Positions 10,343 through 19,944 of a stretch of 64,000 nucleotides of DNA are shown here, piece by piece; position 1 is the stretch's first letter, and every line of letters starts with the position of its first letter. A model generated the notes under the pieces. That model was not told where the DNA came from, did no database searches, and worked only from the letters and a program-made list of their open reading frames with translations. Origin of the DNA: Lindgomyces ingoldianus (taxonomy: Eukaryota > Ascomycota > Dothideomycetes > Pleosporales > Lindgomycetaceae); NCBI RefSeq assembly GCF_010093535.1, contig NW_022985202.1:62001-126000 (forward strand), in the 5' to 3' direction. The position numbers and the translations under genes are program-made.

Positions 10343-12265
10343 TCAATACTGCCACTGCTCAAAGTCACAATACGAGTTTAATGGAGCAGTCAACCAGTTT
10401 GCCTTGCGCTCAGACCTCTCCATCCACGGCTTCCCTCTTTTCGCGCTGTCATAATCTTGCCCCATTATCAATTTCTCATATCTCATCTCATCATTGTCAA
10501 AAGCATAAAAATCTGCATCTGTCCCAGAATGGTAAAAGTTCTCACTCCCCTTTTTATACACCCTCCTCAAGTAAATAAAGCAGTCTTTCAACCCTCTCAA
10601 GCGACAAAGAGGGCCGACGATGCGATCGTACATGGTGCCATCTTTATTATACCGTACTGGCCAAGATGGCCTAGTTCTGTCATATTCGTGCTGAGAGGCT
10701 CTTAGATTCAAGACTAGCGTAAGTTTGGGCAAATGCATCGCGTGCACCATCATATCTATTGTATCGAGGTAGTCAGGCCATGCAGACTTAGGCGCCTGCT
10801 GGTAATTTTCGAATTGCGGTATCACCCATTCTAGCCAACGGAGATGACGCAGTGCGTCGCGCGACAGTGAGGAAAGCAATAGCGAGAGTTCTAGCCTCGG
10901 CATTGGAATCACGATTCGGTATATGTGTGAGCCATCCGGGCTAGCCCACCGCGGTGTAACGATTCCGAGCGGTGAGACTACGAAACGGTTCTGTTGAAAG
11001 AAAATTGGGAGAGCATCGTCCTTGACTTGGCGGCTGACTAGGAACAACGGGTGAACGCGTGCAACCTTTCCGTGGGAGGAAGAATATGCTGCGTGGCCGC
11101 AATTGAACAGACAGTCGCATATTCCATCATATGCTCTTTCGCAGCATCTCGGATCGTAACGGCAGTGAATTCCTTTGAAAAAATCTTCTTCCGGGCTCCC
11201 TAGGTATTTAGAAGGGTCGTTAAGATACTTTGTGGTACAACCTTCGAGATGGCCTACCAATTCGAAAGTGTCCCTCCCCAACTCGTCGATACAGCTGCAG
11301 TCAAGGGCAGGAATAGGGTCCACATTGGAAAGAGATGGTTTCCACTCGACGTCCGCATCGGACACCAGATCAGTGTACTCTAGTATCCTAAACCGTAGCT
11401 CTTGAGGGAGGTCTAGGTACCTAAAAGGCATCTTTGGATCGCTGGGTGGGCGAGTGGTAAGACGCTGGACTGTTTTCTGGATAAGGTCGAGGAACCCCTC
11501 GATGGGGTCTTGGTTTAGCCATATACAACATTCTTTGAGGGTTGGAAGTTGGTTGAGCGGCTCGAGAAGAGCTTCAGCTGTTTTGACATCGGGTGCCTTG
11601 GCTATTAGACGGAGAGTGAGGCGGTTCGGTCGCACACATCGAGACAGCCGTCGAACTAGGTTTTGCCAATCACTCAGCGCAGCTTTACCGTAACGGCTGT
11701 GTAACTTTATTGGCAACAGCTGCTCTAACCTTGCCCAATCAACACCGAGCACTATGGTTTCTGGGGGTTCTCCATCAAGCCGTATAGTTAAGTTCGAAAG
11801 CTCCTGCAAAGCCGCATGTCCGAGCTCGTTGAAAAGCGGGGAAAAACCTTCCGGGCTACTTCGACAAATCCGAAAGGTATTCCTCTCATAAATCGTCTGG
11901 AATACTTCCGTGAATATGGATTTTGATGCCAATAAGAGGGAATACGGAGGATCCTCAAATGAAGCGCAATCATAGTGTTCGCAGTGGTAAAAGTAGTTGT
12001 GGATAGGAATCAGGTCGGTTCTCTTCCGATTACATTCCCAGTATGGCTCAAGCGTCGTGTAATCTTCGCATCGCTTGATGGTAAGATGGGAGTGGTGAAA
12101 GCACCCAATGCGCTGTGACCACAACGAATCAGGATACTCATTCTGCGGGTACAAAACGAGATTGGAGTAGTTGAGGTCGATGGTTCGCCCCGTTAGGCCA
12201 GCATATTCATAGATGAGTTTCCTTGCTTTCGGCGGAATATCTAGGAATGTGCGGGGTTTGGCCAT
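10343..12265 (-). CDS. Protein with two F-box/2EXR-like halves
   Basis: A 640-residue intronless protein starting at MAKPRTFLDIPP; the frame is open upstream to 12382 but this ATG fits the domain. Two similar motifs begin each half: FLDIPPKARKLIYEYAGL at residue 7 and YLDLPQELRFRILEYTDL near residue 283. Both resemble the LPxELRxxIxEY core of F-box and 2EXR domains common in Pezizomycotina. The rest has leucine-rich and cysteine-bearing stretches (CCERAYDGICDCLFNCGH) without catalytic motifs. It may be a substrate adaptor of an SCF-like complex, but no Skp1 contact can be shown from sequence. Its 3' end converges on the kinase-ankyrin gene with 194 bp between stops. Function unknown; an internal duplication is likely. 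Confidence 0.65.
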   Translation of the reverse strand: MAKPRTFLDIPPKARKLIYEYAGLTGRTIDLNYSNLVLYPQNEYPDSLWSQRIGCFHHSHLTIKRCEDYTTLEPYWECNRKRTDLIPIHNYFYHCEHYDCASFEDPPYSLLLASKSIFTEVFQTIYERNTFRICRSSPEGFSPLFNELGHAALQELSNLTIRLDGEPPETIVLGVDWARLEQLLPIKLHSRYGKAALSDWQNLVRRLSRCVRPNRLTLRLIAKAPDVKTAEALLEPLNQLPTLKECCIWLNQDPIEGFLDLIQKTVQRLTTRPPSDPKMPFRYLDLPQELRFRILEYTDLVSDADVEWKPSLSNVDPIPALDCSCIDELGRDTFELVGHLEGCTTKYLNDPSKYLGSPEEDFFKGIHCRYDPRCCERAYDGICDCLFNCGHAAYSSSHGKVARVHPLFLVSRQVKDDALPIFFQQNRFVVSPLGIVTPRWASPDGSHIYRIVIPMPRLELSLLLSSLSRDALRHLRWLEWVIPQFENYQQAPKSAWPDYLDTIDMMVHAMHLPKLTLVLNLRASQHEYDRTRPSWPVRYNKDGTMYDRIVGPLCRLRGLKDCFIYLRRVYKKGSENFYHSGTDADFYAFDNDEMRYEKLIMGQDYDSAKRGKPWMERSERKANWLTAPLNSYCDFEQWQY

Positions 12266-12430
12266 GGGGACTTGAAAAGTGAGAGTAAAGTGGAGGAACG
12301 TAGATATGGAGGCTAGGCGGCGCAGATGTGCACATGAAATGCCAAGTACTGGCCCCCACATCCATGGATTGTCGCAGATCACAATATTACAACCTTGACA
12401 ACCTTGAATTCCTTTAATACACTCTCTCCA

Positions 12431-13829
12431 TCAAAAACCAAGCACAGAGAGCAACGTAGCAAACAAAACAATCATCGGAGTAGCCCCCAACCTCCCTGCG
12501 ATACCTGTCTGTAACGCACCAGTTGCCCCTCCCGTTGCAGACGGACTTCCACTTGCAGAAACCGCGGGATTTGTTGAGTTTCCCTTGGCCCCAGCCTCCG
12601 CCTGAGGATACAACAGCGCCTGCACAACTTCTAAAGCGCCGAACACCTCTCCAAGCCCGCCGTCCTTCACACTAGTCATATTACTATCCTCTCCATACCA
12701 CTTGAGATCACACTTGACATCTGTATCACCACCTCCACAGCTTTTCGCCGCACCCTTTGCGGAAGTCTCGAGCATTTTCCGGAGTGAATTTGATGCGAAT
12801 GGCGCAGAGAGTGCAGCGCGGGCGAATGAGCGAACAGCGATGCCTTTGAATGCCTTTTGGTCAATGTCACATTTCCTGCTAGTTTCACACGCCACCTCAG
12901 TAAGAACAGAGGTGTCTTTGTTCAGGAAGACTGTGCTTGCATTCACGAATCCGGTTACGGCGTCTTTCCATTTGGCGTCGCCGTTCGTCTAGCAGCGTCA
13001 GCTTTGTATTCCATTTTGGAACTTGAGGGGAACATACTAGGTTGTACATGACTGCAGCACCTTCGGTGCAGACGCCATGTGCATATGTCCACTGAATATG
13101 GTTAATCTGCGAGCAATTGGTTGCAGAGTCGGTGCCATCGAAAACGTGATATGTATCGGATATCAAGCCGACATCTTGCATCCACTTGAACGATTTATCT
13201 GCCCATTCAGAATACGTTTTATTCCCCGTGAGCTGTGCTAGCCGGGCAGAAAGTAAGAAGAGATTGCCCGTGCTGAAACTATTCTTGTAGTTATACCCGT
13301 TGTTAAAGGTGAAGATCTGCCACCGCAAGCCTCCACCACAAGTCTTCTCATCCCAGCGCACGGCCTGGGTATCAAAAACGTTTTTCGCAAGATCTACCCA
13401 TTCGCCCTGTTCCGGTTTCTGGAATCCGACTTCGGCAGCGGTCAAAGCCGCGAGGCCCCAGGTACTTTGGTCGTCGTTGCCGAGCGTTTTGGTTTGGTTC
13501 GGGGGCATATATGCGCGGAGTTCTTCGTCGCCAATTTGGGACCACAGCGCCGTGGATACGAGCGCATTGTACTGCGAATCTCCGGTGAGATGGGAGTATT
13601 CGATCATCCCGCCCCAGACAGCGCCGGCTTCCCACCAGTAGTACAGATCATCGAAAATGCCAATTGCGGAGCCTTTAGGCTGACTGTTGTAGGCTGCAAC
13701 GATACCGCTCGCAAGAGATTTTGCAGTGGATTTGATTGAGTCCGAACTGTTTACATCTAAATCAAACGCGCCGGTTGTAACAATAAGGAACGTTAGAACG
13801 AGAGACGAAATACACCTTCGAGCGGACAT
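12431..13829 (-). CDS. GPI-anchored GH76 mannan endo-1,6-alpha-mannosidase (Dfg5/Dcw1 family)
   Basis: Exons 13829-13038 and 12988-12431, joined across a 49-nt intron (GTATGT, branch GCTGAC, CTAG) in phase 0, give 449 residues, the usual family length. The start has a signal peptide (SLVLTFLIVTTGAF). GH76 hallmarks are YYWWEAGAVWGGMIEY near residue 63, the catalytic aspartate pair in LGNDDQSTWGLAA (about 118-119), CGGGLRWQI and NNGYNYKNS. After the intron the WKDAVTGF...CDIDQKAFKG core continues. The C-terminus is Ser/Gly-rich and ends in a hydrophobic tail (MIVLFATLLSVLGF), as expected for GPI anchoring. In yeast, Dfg5 and Dcw1 cross-link GPI proteins into the wall by acting on the GPI mannose core. 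Filamentous fungi have several paralogues, so the exact orthologue is open. Confidence 0.9.
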
Positions 13830-14136
13830 TTTAAATGAGTGACTTTAAAACGAGACGACAAATTCTGAGAGCAGGAGCGTGGGAAATGCCATTTTTAAAG
13901 GAGTATTAGCGTGTAGATCCTTTAAGACGCAGCACTCGCTTGAATACGGGATCTGGTCTCACCAGGAGAGTCAGGAGTAGGATCCTAAACTGCTAACTGT
14001 GGCGTAGTACCGGCTAAAGACACCGGACGATTCCAAGGGCTGACCTCGGGAGATTACCACTTCGAGGCCTTCTATCGTGTTACTACTTACGGCAAGCGTC
14101 CTACTTGGATGCTTACTAACTCGTACTCTGCTTTCC
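13830..14136. other. Intergenic region upstream of the GH76 gene
   Basis: 307 bp between the GH76 start and the stop of the next minus-strand gene. It should hold the GH76 promoter and the neighbour's 3' end. No gene or recognised motif seen. Confidence 0.5.
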
Positions 14137-15051
14137 TCACCTCTTACTGGGGGTCAAGTCGGTAATCCCACCATCCTCCGCCTCAACAATACTTCTCTGC
14201 TCCAGCTCTGCAATTCTGCTATCCTCAAGTTCTAGAGCCATCTGTGTCTTCGTTTGTGGCCTGTGCCTATCCGATTTCTTCAACAGCAAAACCAAGATCA
14301 CGAAACCGATGGTCCACATTGCAGCCACAGGGACTATGACAGCGGCTGCGATCCAGTGTTTATTTCTCGTCTTTTCTCGGGCGCTTGGTGTAGGTGTAGG
14401 TGTAAGTGTAGAATCGCCGATAGCGGTCGTGGCTTCCCGAAGATACACGGTCGTCGGTGCTTATCAGTATCAGTAACTCCTCCAAACAGTCGGAAACCTC
14501 AGTCCTTACCCAGAACCGTCGGCGGCGTAACAAAGATCGCCTGCTGTGGGACATCCCAGCAACCAAGATAAAATGTCGGTGTAGCATCCCCTACAGTCTG
14601 GAACACAAAATTCGTTTTACAAGTCGATCCACTGGGACTGGTTCATAGATATTAGCCACTGCCTGCCTCTAGAGAATTTTATCCTCATTGTCGCGACTAA
14701 GGATTCTACATACCATGGTACAGTATCACATCTCGTAGCAAAGCCGCAGCTTTCCAAACGCGTTTCACAGCATCGGCCGTATGTGCTAGATGTTGTCCAA
14801 GTGGAGCCAGAATTGCATGTCCGTAGTGAGTCTATTCTCGACATTTTAGCGCCGTCTCAATCTAAATGATCCGTGGTTTTAAATGGTAGCATACAAGATC
14901 CCTTTGTGCCTACATAGCCCACAAATCTTGACAAGTCTTCCTGTTGTGGGGAAAGAGGGGCTGGTGTGATTTCAGGTGGAACACTGGGAGAGGCATAAAT
15001 GGGATATGGGTAAAGAAGTTGGATGGCGACGACGATGAGATACCACAACAT
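14137..15051 (-). CDS. Small secreted / single-pass membrane protein
   Basis: A four-exon model, 15051-14895, 14855-14714, 14637-14510 and 14459-14137, reads through in phase to 249 residues. The introns are 39, 76 and 50 nt; the last two have good GTATGT/GTAAGG donors and branch sites, while the 39-nt first intron is short and less certain. The protein has a signal peptide (MLWYLIVVAIQLLYPYP), a cysteine-patterned ectodomain (CNSGSTWTTSSTYGRCC, CGFATRCD, YLGCWD), a Thr/Pro linker, one transmembrane helix (HWIAAAVIVPVAAMWTIGFV) with basic residues after it, and a short acidic cytoplasmic tail. This layout is common among uncharacterised Pezizomycotina surface proteins. Possibly a cell-surface sensor; no function is assigned. 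Confidence 0.65.
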
Positions 15052-15526
15052 GATGTATGAGAATTGTGACGATGGTATATGGGATCGGGAGGTGTGGACG
15101 CTGAAGATGATGTGGTGGTATTCATATGAGAGAAGGCCATCTCTGCCCCTAGAAATGAAAATGGTACATTATTGTTTCTCGCTTGCTTCCTACCCATCCC
15201 CTCTTTTTTCCGGCCTCAGCTTAATAACCAGTGGGCGGGCATTTATAGACAGGGTTCGTAAGAAGTTGGTGAGAGACTGCACAAAGATACTAAAATGGGG
15301 GGAGAGCTCCGGAGGGACCAAATTTACGGTCGGAGCGGACAATTACGCAAAATTATGTTTCAGAATGGGATTACATGATGATATTGTAATCGGACTCGGA
15401 TTGCTTAGTCGACGCGGTTCTTGTCGCCCGTTTAGATGATATATGGGGCTGGTTGAATACGAGAGTGCGTTCTATACGCCATCGATATGCAGTGCCTTAA
15501 TACGTCTCAGTAGATTATATCCTAGT
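15052..15526. other. Intergenic region upstream of the membrane-protein gene
   Basis: 475 bp between the threonine aldolase stop and the start of the next minus-strand gene. It should contain the latter's promoter. Open frames here lack recognisable similarity and look like chance. Confidence 0.45.
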
Positions 15527-16708
15527 CTATTCAATACCCTTTCCTTTCAGCGTCAAATCCTCAGGCTCAAATTCAACTTCCCTCTTCTTCCTTCCAACTT
15601 GCTCCTTCAGCGCTTCCCCGAAAACTTGCCTCAATCCCTCAATCGCCTCTTCCTCAATCTGGTAGTGCACAACCAACCTCCCACCTCTGATCCTGACTCC
15701 GTACTTCTCTCCCAGCTCAATCCAAAAATTTAGATCAATCCCATGCGCTTCAATATCTAACCATACCATGTTCGTATCAACAGGATACTTCATCTTGCCG
15801 CCTAGATTGGTCCAGAGCTGCTCGATTCTTTTGGCATTGGCATGGGATTTGGCGAGCTTGCCGCCGAGGAATGTTTCCTCGACTGCAACACGTGCAGGCG
15901 CAGCCACGACGCCAGCTTGACGCAGGCCGCCACCGATTGACTTCCGGATCCAGCGGCAGCGTTTGATGAAGGGTGCCGAGCCGACGACGATGCTGCCGAT
16001 GGGGGCGCCCAACCCTTTGCTGAAGCACAGGCTTAGACTGTCCATTGCCGCGCAATAATCGCGAAGGGACCCGGCGCCCGCTGCTACCGCCTCCCACAAC
16101 CGTGCGCCGTCCATGTGCATTATTATCCCATGTTCCCGCGCCCAGCTGGAGATTCTCTGGACTTCAGAAAGCGGCATGATGGTTCCATCCAGCGTGTTTT
16201 CGAGCGAGATGACGCGCGTGGGGCAGGCGTGGACATCGTCTGAGATGACGGCGTGCTCTTGGATTTCTTCGAGCGTCATGTATTTGCCGTTTCGGGCGTC
16301 GATGGGTTGGACGAGTGCTTGGCTTAGACTTGCCACACCGCCAGCCTCATAGTTGAGGATGTGGCTCCTTCGATCGGATAGCACAGCCTGTGGAGGCGCT
16401 GTTAAGTGTGTGCGGAGCGCGACCTGGTTGCCCATGGTCCCGGACAGCACGAGCACGGCAGCTTCTTTGCCCGTCAAGTCGGCTACGAATGTCTCAAGCG
16501 ACAACGTGGTAGGATCCTCCATGAAGACATCATCGAGAAGCGTGCATTTCTCGATTGCTGCCAGCATCGAAGCCGTTGGTGTGGTGGTGACATCTGATCG
16601 GAAATCGAAGGCGGCGGGGTTTTGGTGGGCACCCCAGGCATTCCCATTGCCCTCCTCATGCGCCACCTTCCTCGAACCATTTGCAGTGTACGCTGCGAAA
16701 TCAGACAT
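15527..16708 (-). CDS. L-threonine aldolase (PLP-dependent)
   Basis: A 393-residue intronless enzyme starting at MSDFAAYTANG; the reading frame extends upstream without another ATG. It cleaves L-threonine or L-allo-threonine to glycine and acetaldehyde, the route of yeast Gly1, in the cytosol. Family features are the N-terminal AFDFRSDVTTTPT, the glycine-rich cofactor segment LSGTMGNQVALRTH, RVISLENTLDGTIMPL, HMDGARLWEA, and the Schiff-base lysine in SLCFSKGLGAPIGS (about residue 231), followed by RKSIGGGLRQ. Length fits the family. The acidic C-terminal tail (EVEFEPEDLTLKGKG) is lineage-specific. Apparent long plus-strand frames at 16113-16873 are shadows of this gene. Confidence 0.93.
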   Translation of the reverse strand: MSDFAAYTANGSRKVAHEEGNGNAWGAHQNPAAFDFRSDVTTTPTASMLAAIEKCTLLDDVFMEDPTTLSLETFVADLTGKEAAVLVLSGTMGNQVALRTHLTAPPQAVLSDRRSHILNYEAGGVASLSQALVQPIDARNGKYMTLEEIQEHAVISDDVHACPTRVISLENTLDGTIMPLSEVQRISSWAREHGIIMHMDGARLWEAVAAGAGSLRDYCAAMDSLSLCFSKGLGAPIGSIVVGSAPFIKRCRWIRKSIGGGLRQAGVVAAPARVAVEETFLGGKLAKSHANAKRIEQLWTNLGGKMKYPVDTNMVWLDIEAHGIDLNFWIELGEKYGVRIRGGRLVVHYQIEEEAIEGLRQVFGEALKEQVGRKKREVEFEPEDLTLKGKGIE

Positions 16709-17387
16709 GTTGGCGCGTTTGCAGGAGCTGTGGAGCCTCTGCAATTGGGAGATGGCCGCAGTGGGCTGGAGTGGGGTGCGGTGGCGTCTGCCCAGCTGGA
16801 TCAACGTCCGGCAGGAATATGCTGGAGGGCAGTGAGGTCAATTGGACGGCAAGTGGACGGGGCCACGTACTGAGCCGCTGAGAGGAGAAGGCGATGAGTG
16901 TTGGAGGCATGGCTAGGAAATGTAGAGTGTGGGTTAATGAGTCGTAAGCAAACACCATGTCGGATGGTGGGGAATCCTTGACGGTTGAGTAAGAGTGCTG
17001 GAGTAGTCTAACTAGTTTAGGAAGGGTTTACACCCCATCCAACGTCGGCCTGAACACCGAAGAAGTGATAGAGATATATTGAATTCTACGTAACGTTGCT
17101 TGAATAATGCATCCCCCAAAAGTGCCTAGTTCGCCACACTCCTTAATGTTATAATAGGTTGATTTCGGGCATCCTCGACAGCCGCCCGCTTAATACCTCG
17201 CTGGGAGTGAGAAAGCCAGACATGTAAATTGGAGCATCAAGTAGCCTCGGTAATTGAAATGTCAAGAGATAAATAGATTGTGACTTGTCGTGAAGATGTC
17301 ATCTCAGACTGGGCAGCAAAAAGGGCATTGATTGGTACTAAACCAACTCGGTCAGTCGTGGCTTCGGCCCCACGAGTCTTTTGGAGC
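16709..17387. other. Intergenic region upstream of threonine aldolase
   Basis: About 680 bp holding the aldolase promoter and the 3' end of the next minus-strand gene. That gene may have a further exon here: a GTGAGC donor follows CLHHSGQFFDR near 17390, but I could not place an acceptor with confidence. Confidence 0.4.
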
Positions 17388-18098
17388 TCACCTGTCAAAG
17401 AACTGCCCAGAATGATGCAAACATGTCGGAGCATTAGCAGGCCCTACTGGAGCCGTCCAACTTCGCTGGCACGGGGAAAACGGAAGGTTTGAATTCTGAG
17501 GGGCCGGGTACGTCAAAGCACGCCCTGGAGGATGAGGGGGAGATATCGTGCTCGCATCTGAGTATGCAACACTATTACCCCTCATGGGCGAGCTCATAGG
17601 GTTCTCAAGGGGAGAGACCTGGATTGGTTGTTGGTATGCATTGTTGTAGGGCTGAGAGCCTATTGAATATTGGGTATTGGGTGGAGGTTCCTGATATGAT
17701 GGTTGAGATAGATACACATTCTGTTGTTTGGGATATTGTGGTTGCTGCGGATAGTAGGGGTTGGTATAGTTGTAGTAGTGTTGTGGTTGCTGGTCGGGAT
17801 AACTGTTACCATTAACGGACGGTATGGGGTCGACAGAACCATAGGAGGATTGACCGCTCGAAACGCTGATAGGATGTGACTCCAGTTGCGCTCCGTATCG
17901 ATTCGGCTGACCGGTAGGGTCTGCAGGATGGGTGTAATTATATTGAGAAGTCTGGCTAGGCTGTTGGGTAGTGGGAGGTTCGTTGGGTGGCTCCTCAACC
18001 CGGCCGTCTACGTAAACTGGGTTAAGTCTCTCGTCTGCCTTTTTCTCAAGAAAGTTCGTCGCAGTGGTGACGTTCTTTACCTTTCTCCAGTGAGGCAT
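17388..18098 (-). CDS. Pro/Gln/Tyr-rich low-complexity protein
   Basis: At least 236 residues from a good ATG (MPHWRKVKNVTTATNFLEKK). The first 35 residues are charged and ordered-looking (FLEKKADERLNPVYVDGR). Residues about 40-190 are dominated by P, Q, Y, S and N with repeated YP, QPQ and NY motifs (NYTNPYYPQQPQYPKQQN), so they are probably disordered and prion-like in composition. The end (CLHHSGQFFDR) is less biased and sits next to a possible splice donor, so the C-terminus may continue. No catalytic domain recognised. It is divergent from the DUF6594 gene across 550 bp. Function unknown. Confidence 0.6.
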   Translation of the reverse strand: MPHWRKVKNVTTATNFLEKKADERLNPVYVDGRVEEPPNEPPTTQQPSQTSQYNYTHPADPTGQPNRYGAQLESHPISVSSGQSSYGSVDPIPSVNGNSYPDQQPQHYYNYTNPYYPQQPQYPKQQNVYLSQPSYQEPPPNTQYSIGSQPYNNAYQQPIQVSPLENPMSSPMRGNSVAYSDASTISPPHPPGRALTYPAPQNSNLPFSPCQRSWTAPVGPANAPTCLHHSGQFFDR

Positions 18099-18648
18099 GG
18101 TGCTATACTGTAAGCTTATGATAATGCCTGATGGATACAGGAGGCAGAGTCTGCGCCTTTAGTAGCTGAAACGGAAGCTGGGAGTATTGTTGAGCCCCGA
18201 GGCTGCGAAGGAGACAATACTAGGACAAATCTCAGCCTGGGACAGAGCATACTTATCTATTCCGTACCGCAGCAAATGCCAGTTGGGAAAAGGGCTCTGT
18301 GATGCGTTGCTCGGTTTTGCTTTTGATAAGGCTGCGGAGCCTCAAGTCCAATGTTGAGCTGGCAAACATACCTGACCGGTGTGGTAGACAAGGCTGGGTA
18401 CATTTTACTGCATTACGATAGGCTGAGGTCCAGAGTTGGTGTGGTTTAGTAGCGCTGAAGGATACGCCTCGATGTACAATGTCATGTGTGGTCCCGGTAG
18501 GCGCAGGCTGTTCTCAAATGGTACCACACGTGTCGCAGAATGCGCACTGGAGAGGGCTAGTTCGTGCACAGCCTTCGCAACCACCTTATAATTAATATAT
18601 GCCGTCGCACTTGCCAAAACTCACACGACTTTCCATAAAATTTCCACA
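18099..18648. promoter_or_regulatory. Divergent promoter region
   Basis: 550 bp between the divergent starts of the Pro/Gln/Tyr-rich gene and the DUF6594 gene. An AT-rich stretch (aattaatatatgcc) about 60 bp before the DUF6594 ATG could act as a TATA-like element. Nothing coding seen. Confidence 0.35.
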
Positions 18649-19685
18649 ATGGCACAGAATACTTGGCAACCTCTGCCTCCCCCAGTCACTTCGGGGTGGT
18701 CATCCCCTCCTATGTTATGTCAGCCTTCTCCATTCGCCACCTCTATACCGATTGAACTCCAGAAACTTCCCCAACTAAGGCCTAGTCAGAATCTTCAGCC
18801 GTTGAGTGATGACGCAAAAAAGAAGCTTGCATGGAAATACGAGGGTTACCAGGAGTTCAGCCGATGGATGGCTTCCGACGATGACTTTTTCATCATTCGA
18901 CGCTTCCAGAATCTAAACGCGAACGTCATTCTGTATATGCAGGATCGAGTCACACAAATTGAGGAAAGGCTTAGAGAAATCCATGAGAACAATGTTAACG
19001 CACCGGATGGGGAGAACAGGAAGAATTGTAGTTTTCGATGGGACATGAGACATGAACAGGAAAGAAACAGATTGATGTGCGAGCTGACGGGTCTGTTACA
19101 TCACTACAGTAAGCCATGAACCTGTTGCTGTCGATACTAAGCTTACCAAGAATAGACCAATACGTGGAAACATTTTCCAAGATTCGAAGCCGACCGAAGG
19201 CGGATAAACGCCAGGTTAAGAACCTTAAAGAATTTTTTAAAAGAGGTGCCATTAACGAGAAAGAGAGTGCCGTCGCTAGCAACGAGCGGGATCTGATGTC
19301 CATTAACTCTCAGGCTACGTCACCGCTGGGTAGGATGCTTGAAGCGTGTCGACTCATCCGGTTAAGCCGTCTCGTTGAGGCGAAGCGAGATCCAACTGCG
19401 ACAAACTCGCCTTACACTCACTATGCAAGTGACACAGCACTTGCGAACCTCACGACTGGAAGCATCATCCTCCTAGGGTTCTGCATGCTCCTCGGCCCGA
19501 TGTGGTGGTTAGAATATGTCTCTAACAGTAGGAAGCGATTGGTCATCATTACTGTGTTTATCGCTATCTTTATGGGATTGATGTCGACAGCAACGGTCAA
19601 TAAACCATTCGAGGTCGTGGCTTCAAGTGCTGCGTACGCCGCCGTTCTTATGGTTTTTATGCAGATCGACAATAGCAAAGGCTAA
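18649..19685 (+). CDS. DUF6594 family membrane protein
   Basis: Exons 18649-19108 and 19156-19685, separated by a 47-nt intron (GTAAGC, branch TACTAAG, AATAG), join in phase to 329 residues. The family pattern is clear: a Pro-rich head, then YEGYQEFSRWMASDDDFFIIRRF, a helical segment that begins with LNANVILYMQDRVTQIEERL, ELTGLLHHY leading across the splice site to NQYVETFSKI, and at the C-terminus three membrane helices (LTTGSIILLGFCMLLGPM, RLVIITVFIAIFMGLMS, VVASSAAYAAVLMVFMQ). DUF6594 proteins are expanded in Pezizomycotina and uncharacterised; a coiled coil followed by a three-helix membrane anchor is what can be said. Read without the intron it would look like two overlapping genes. Confidence 0.85.
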
Positions 19686-19944
19686 AGGAATAAGTGATTT
19701 AAAGGACAAGGATTGAGTAGTCGCGACGAAACTGGTAGGTGTGTAGTTATGAGAACGCCACGGCCTTAGTCTACTACGTCATTTATAGAGACGATAAATA
19801 TGGAGGGAACGAGAGCAGTGTAGTATTGGAGTTTTTTTTGAGTGAAATTGAAAAGGCGAGCGAGGAGAAGAGAAATCAGGGGTGAGGAAGGATAAAGTGG
19901 GAGGTAGTGGTTAATATTTAGTCGAGAATATAAGTATCACATCC

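Noticed and set aside
16353..16835. 160-codon plus-strand frame
   Set aside because: Antisense shadow of threonine aldolase, whose motifs are on the other strand.
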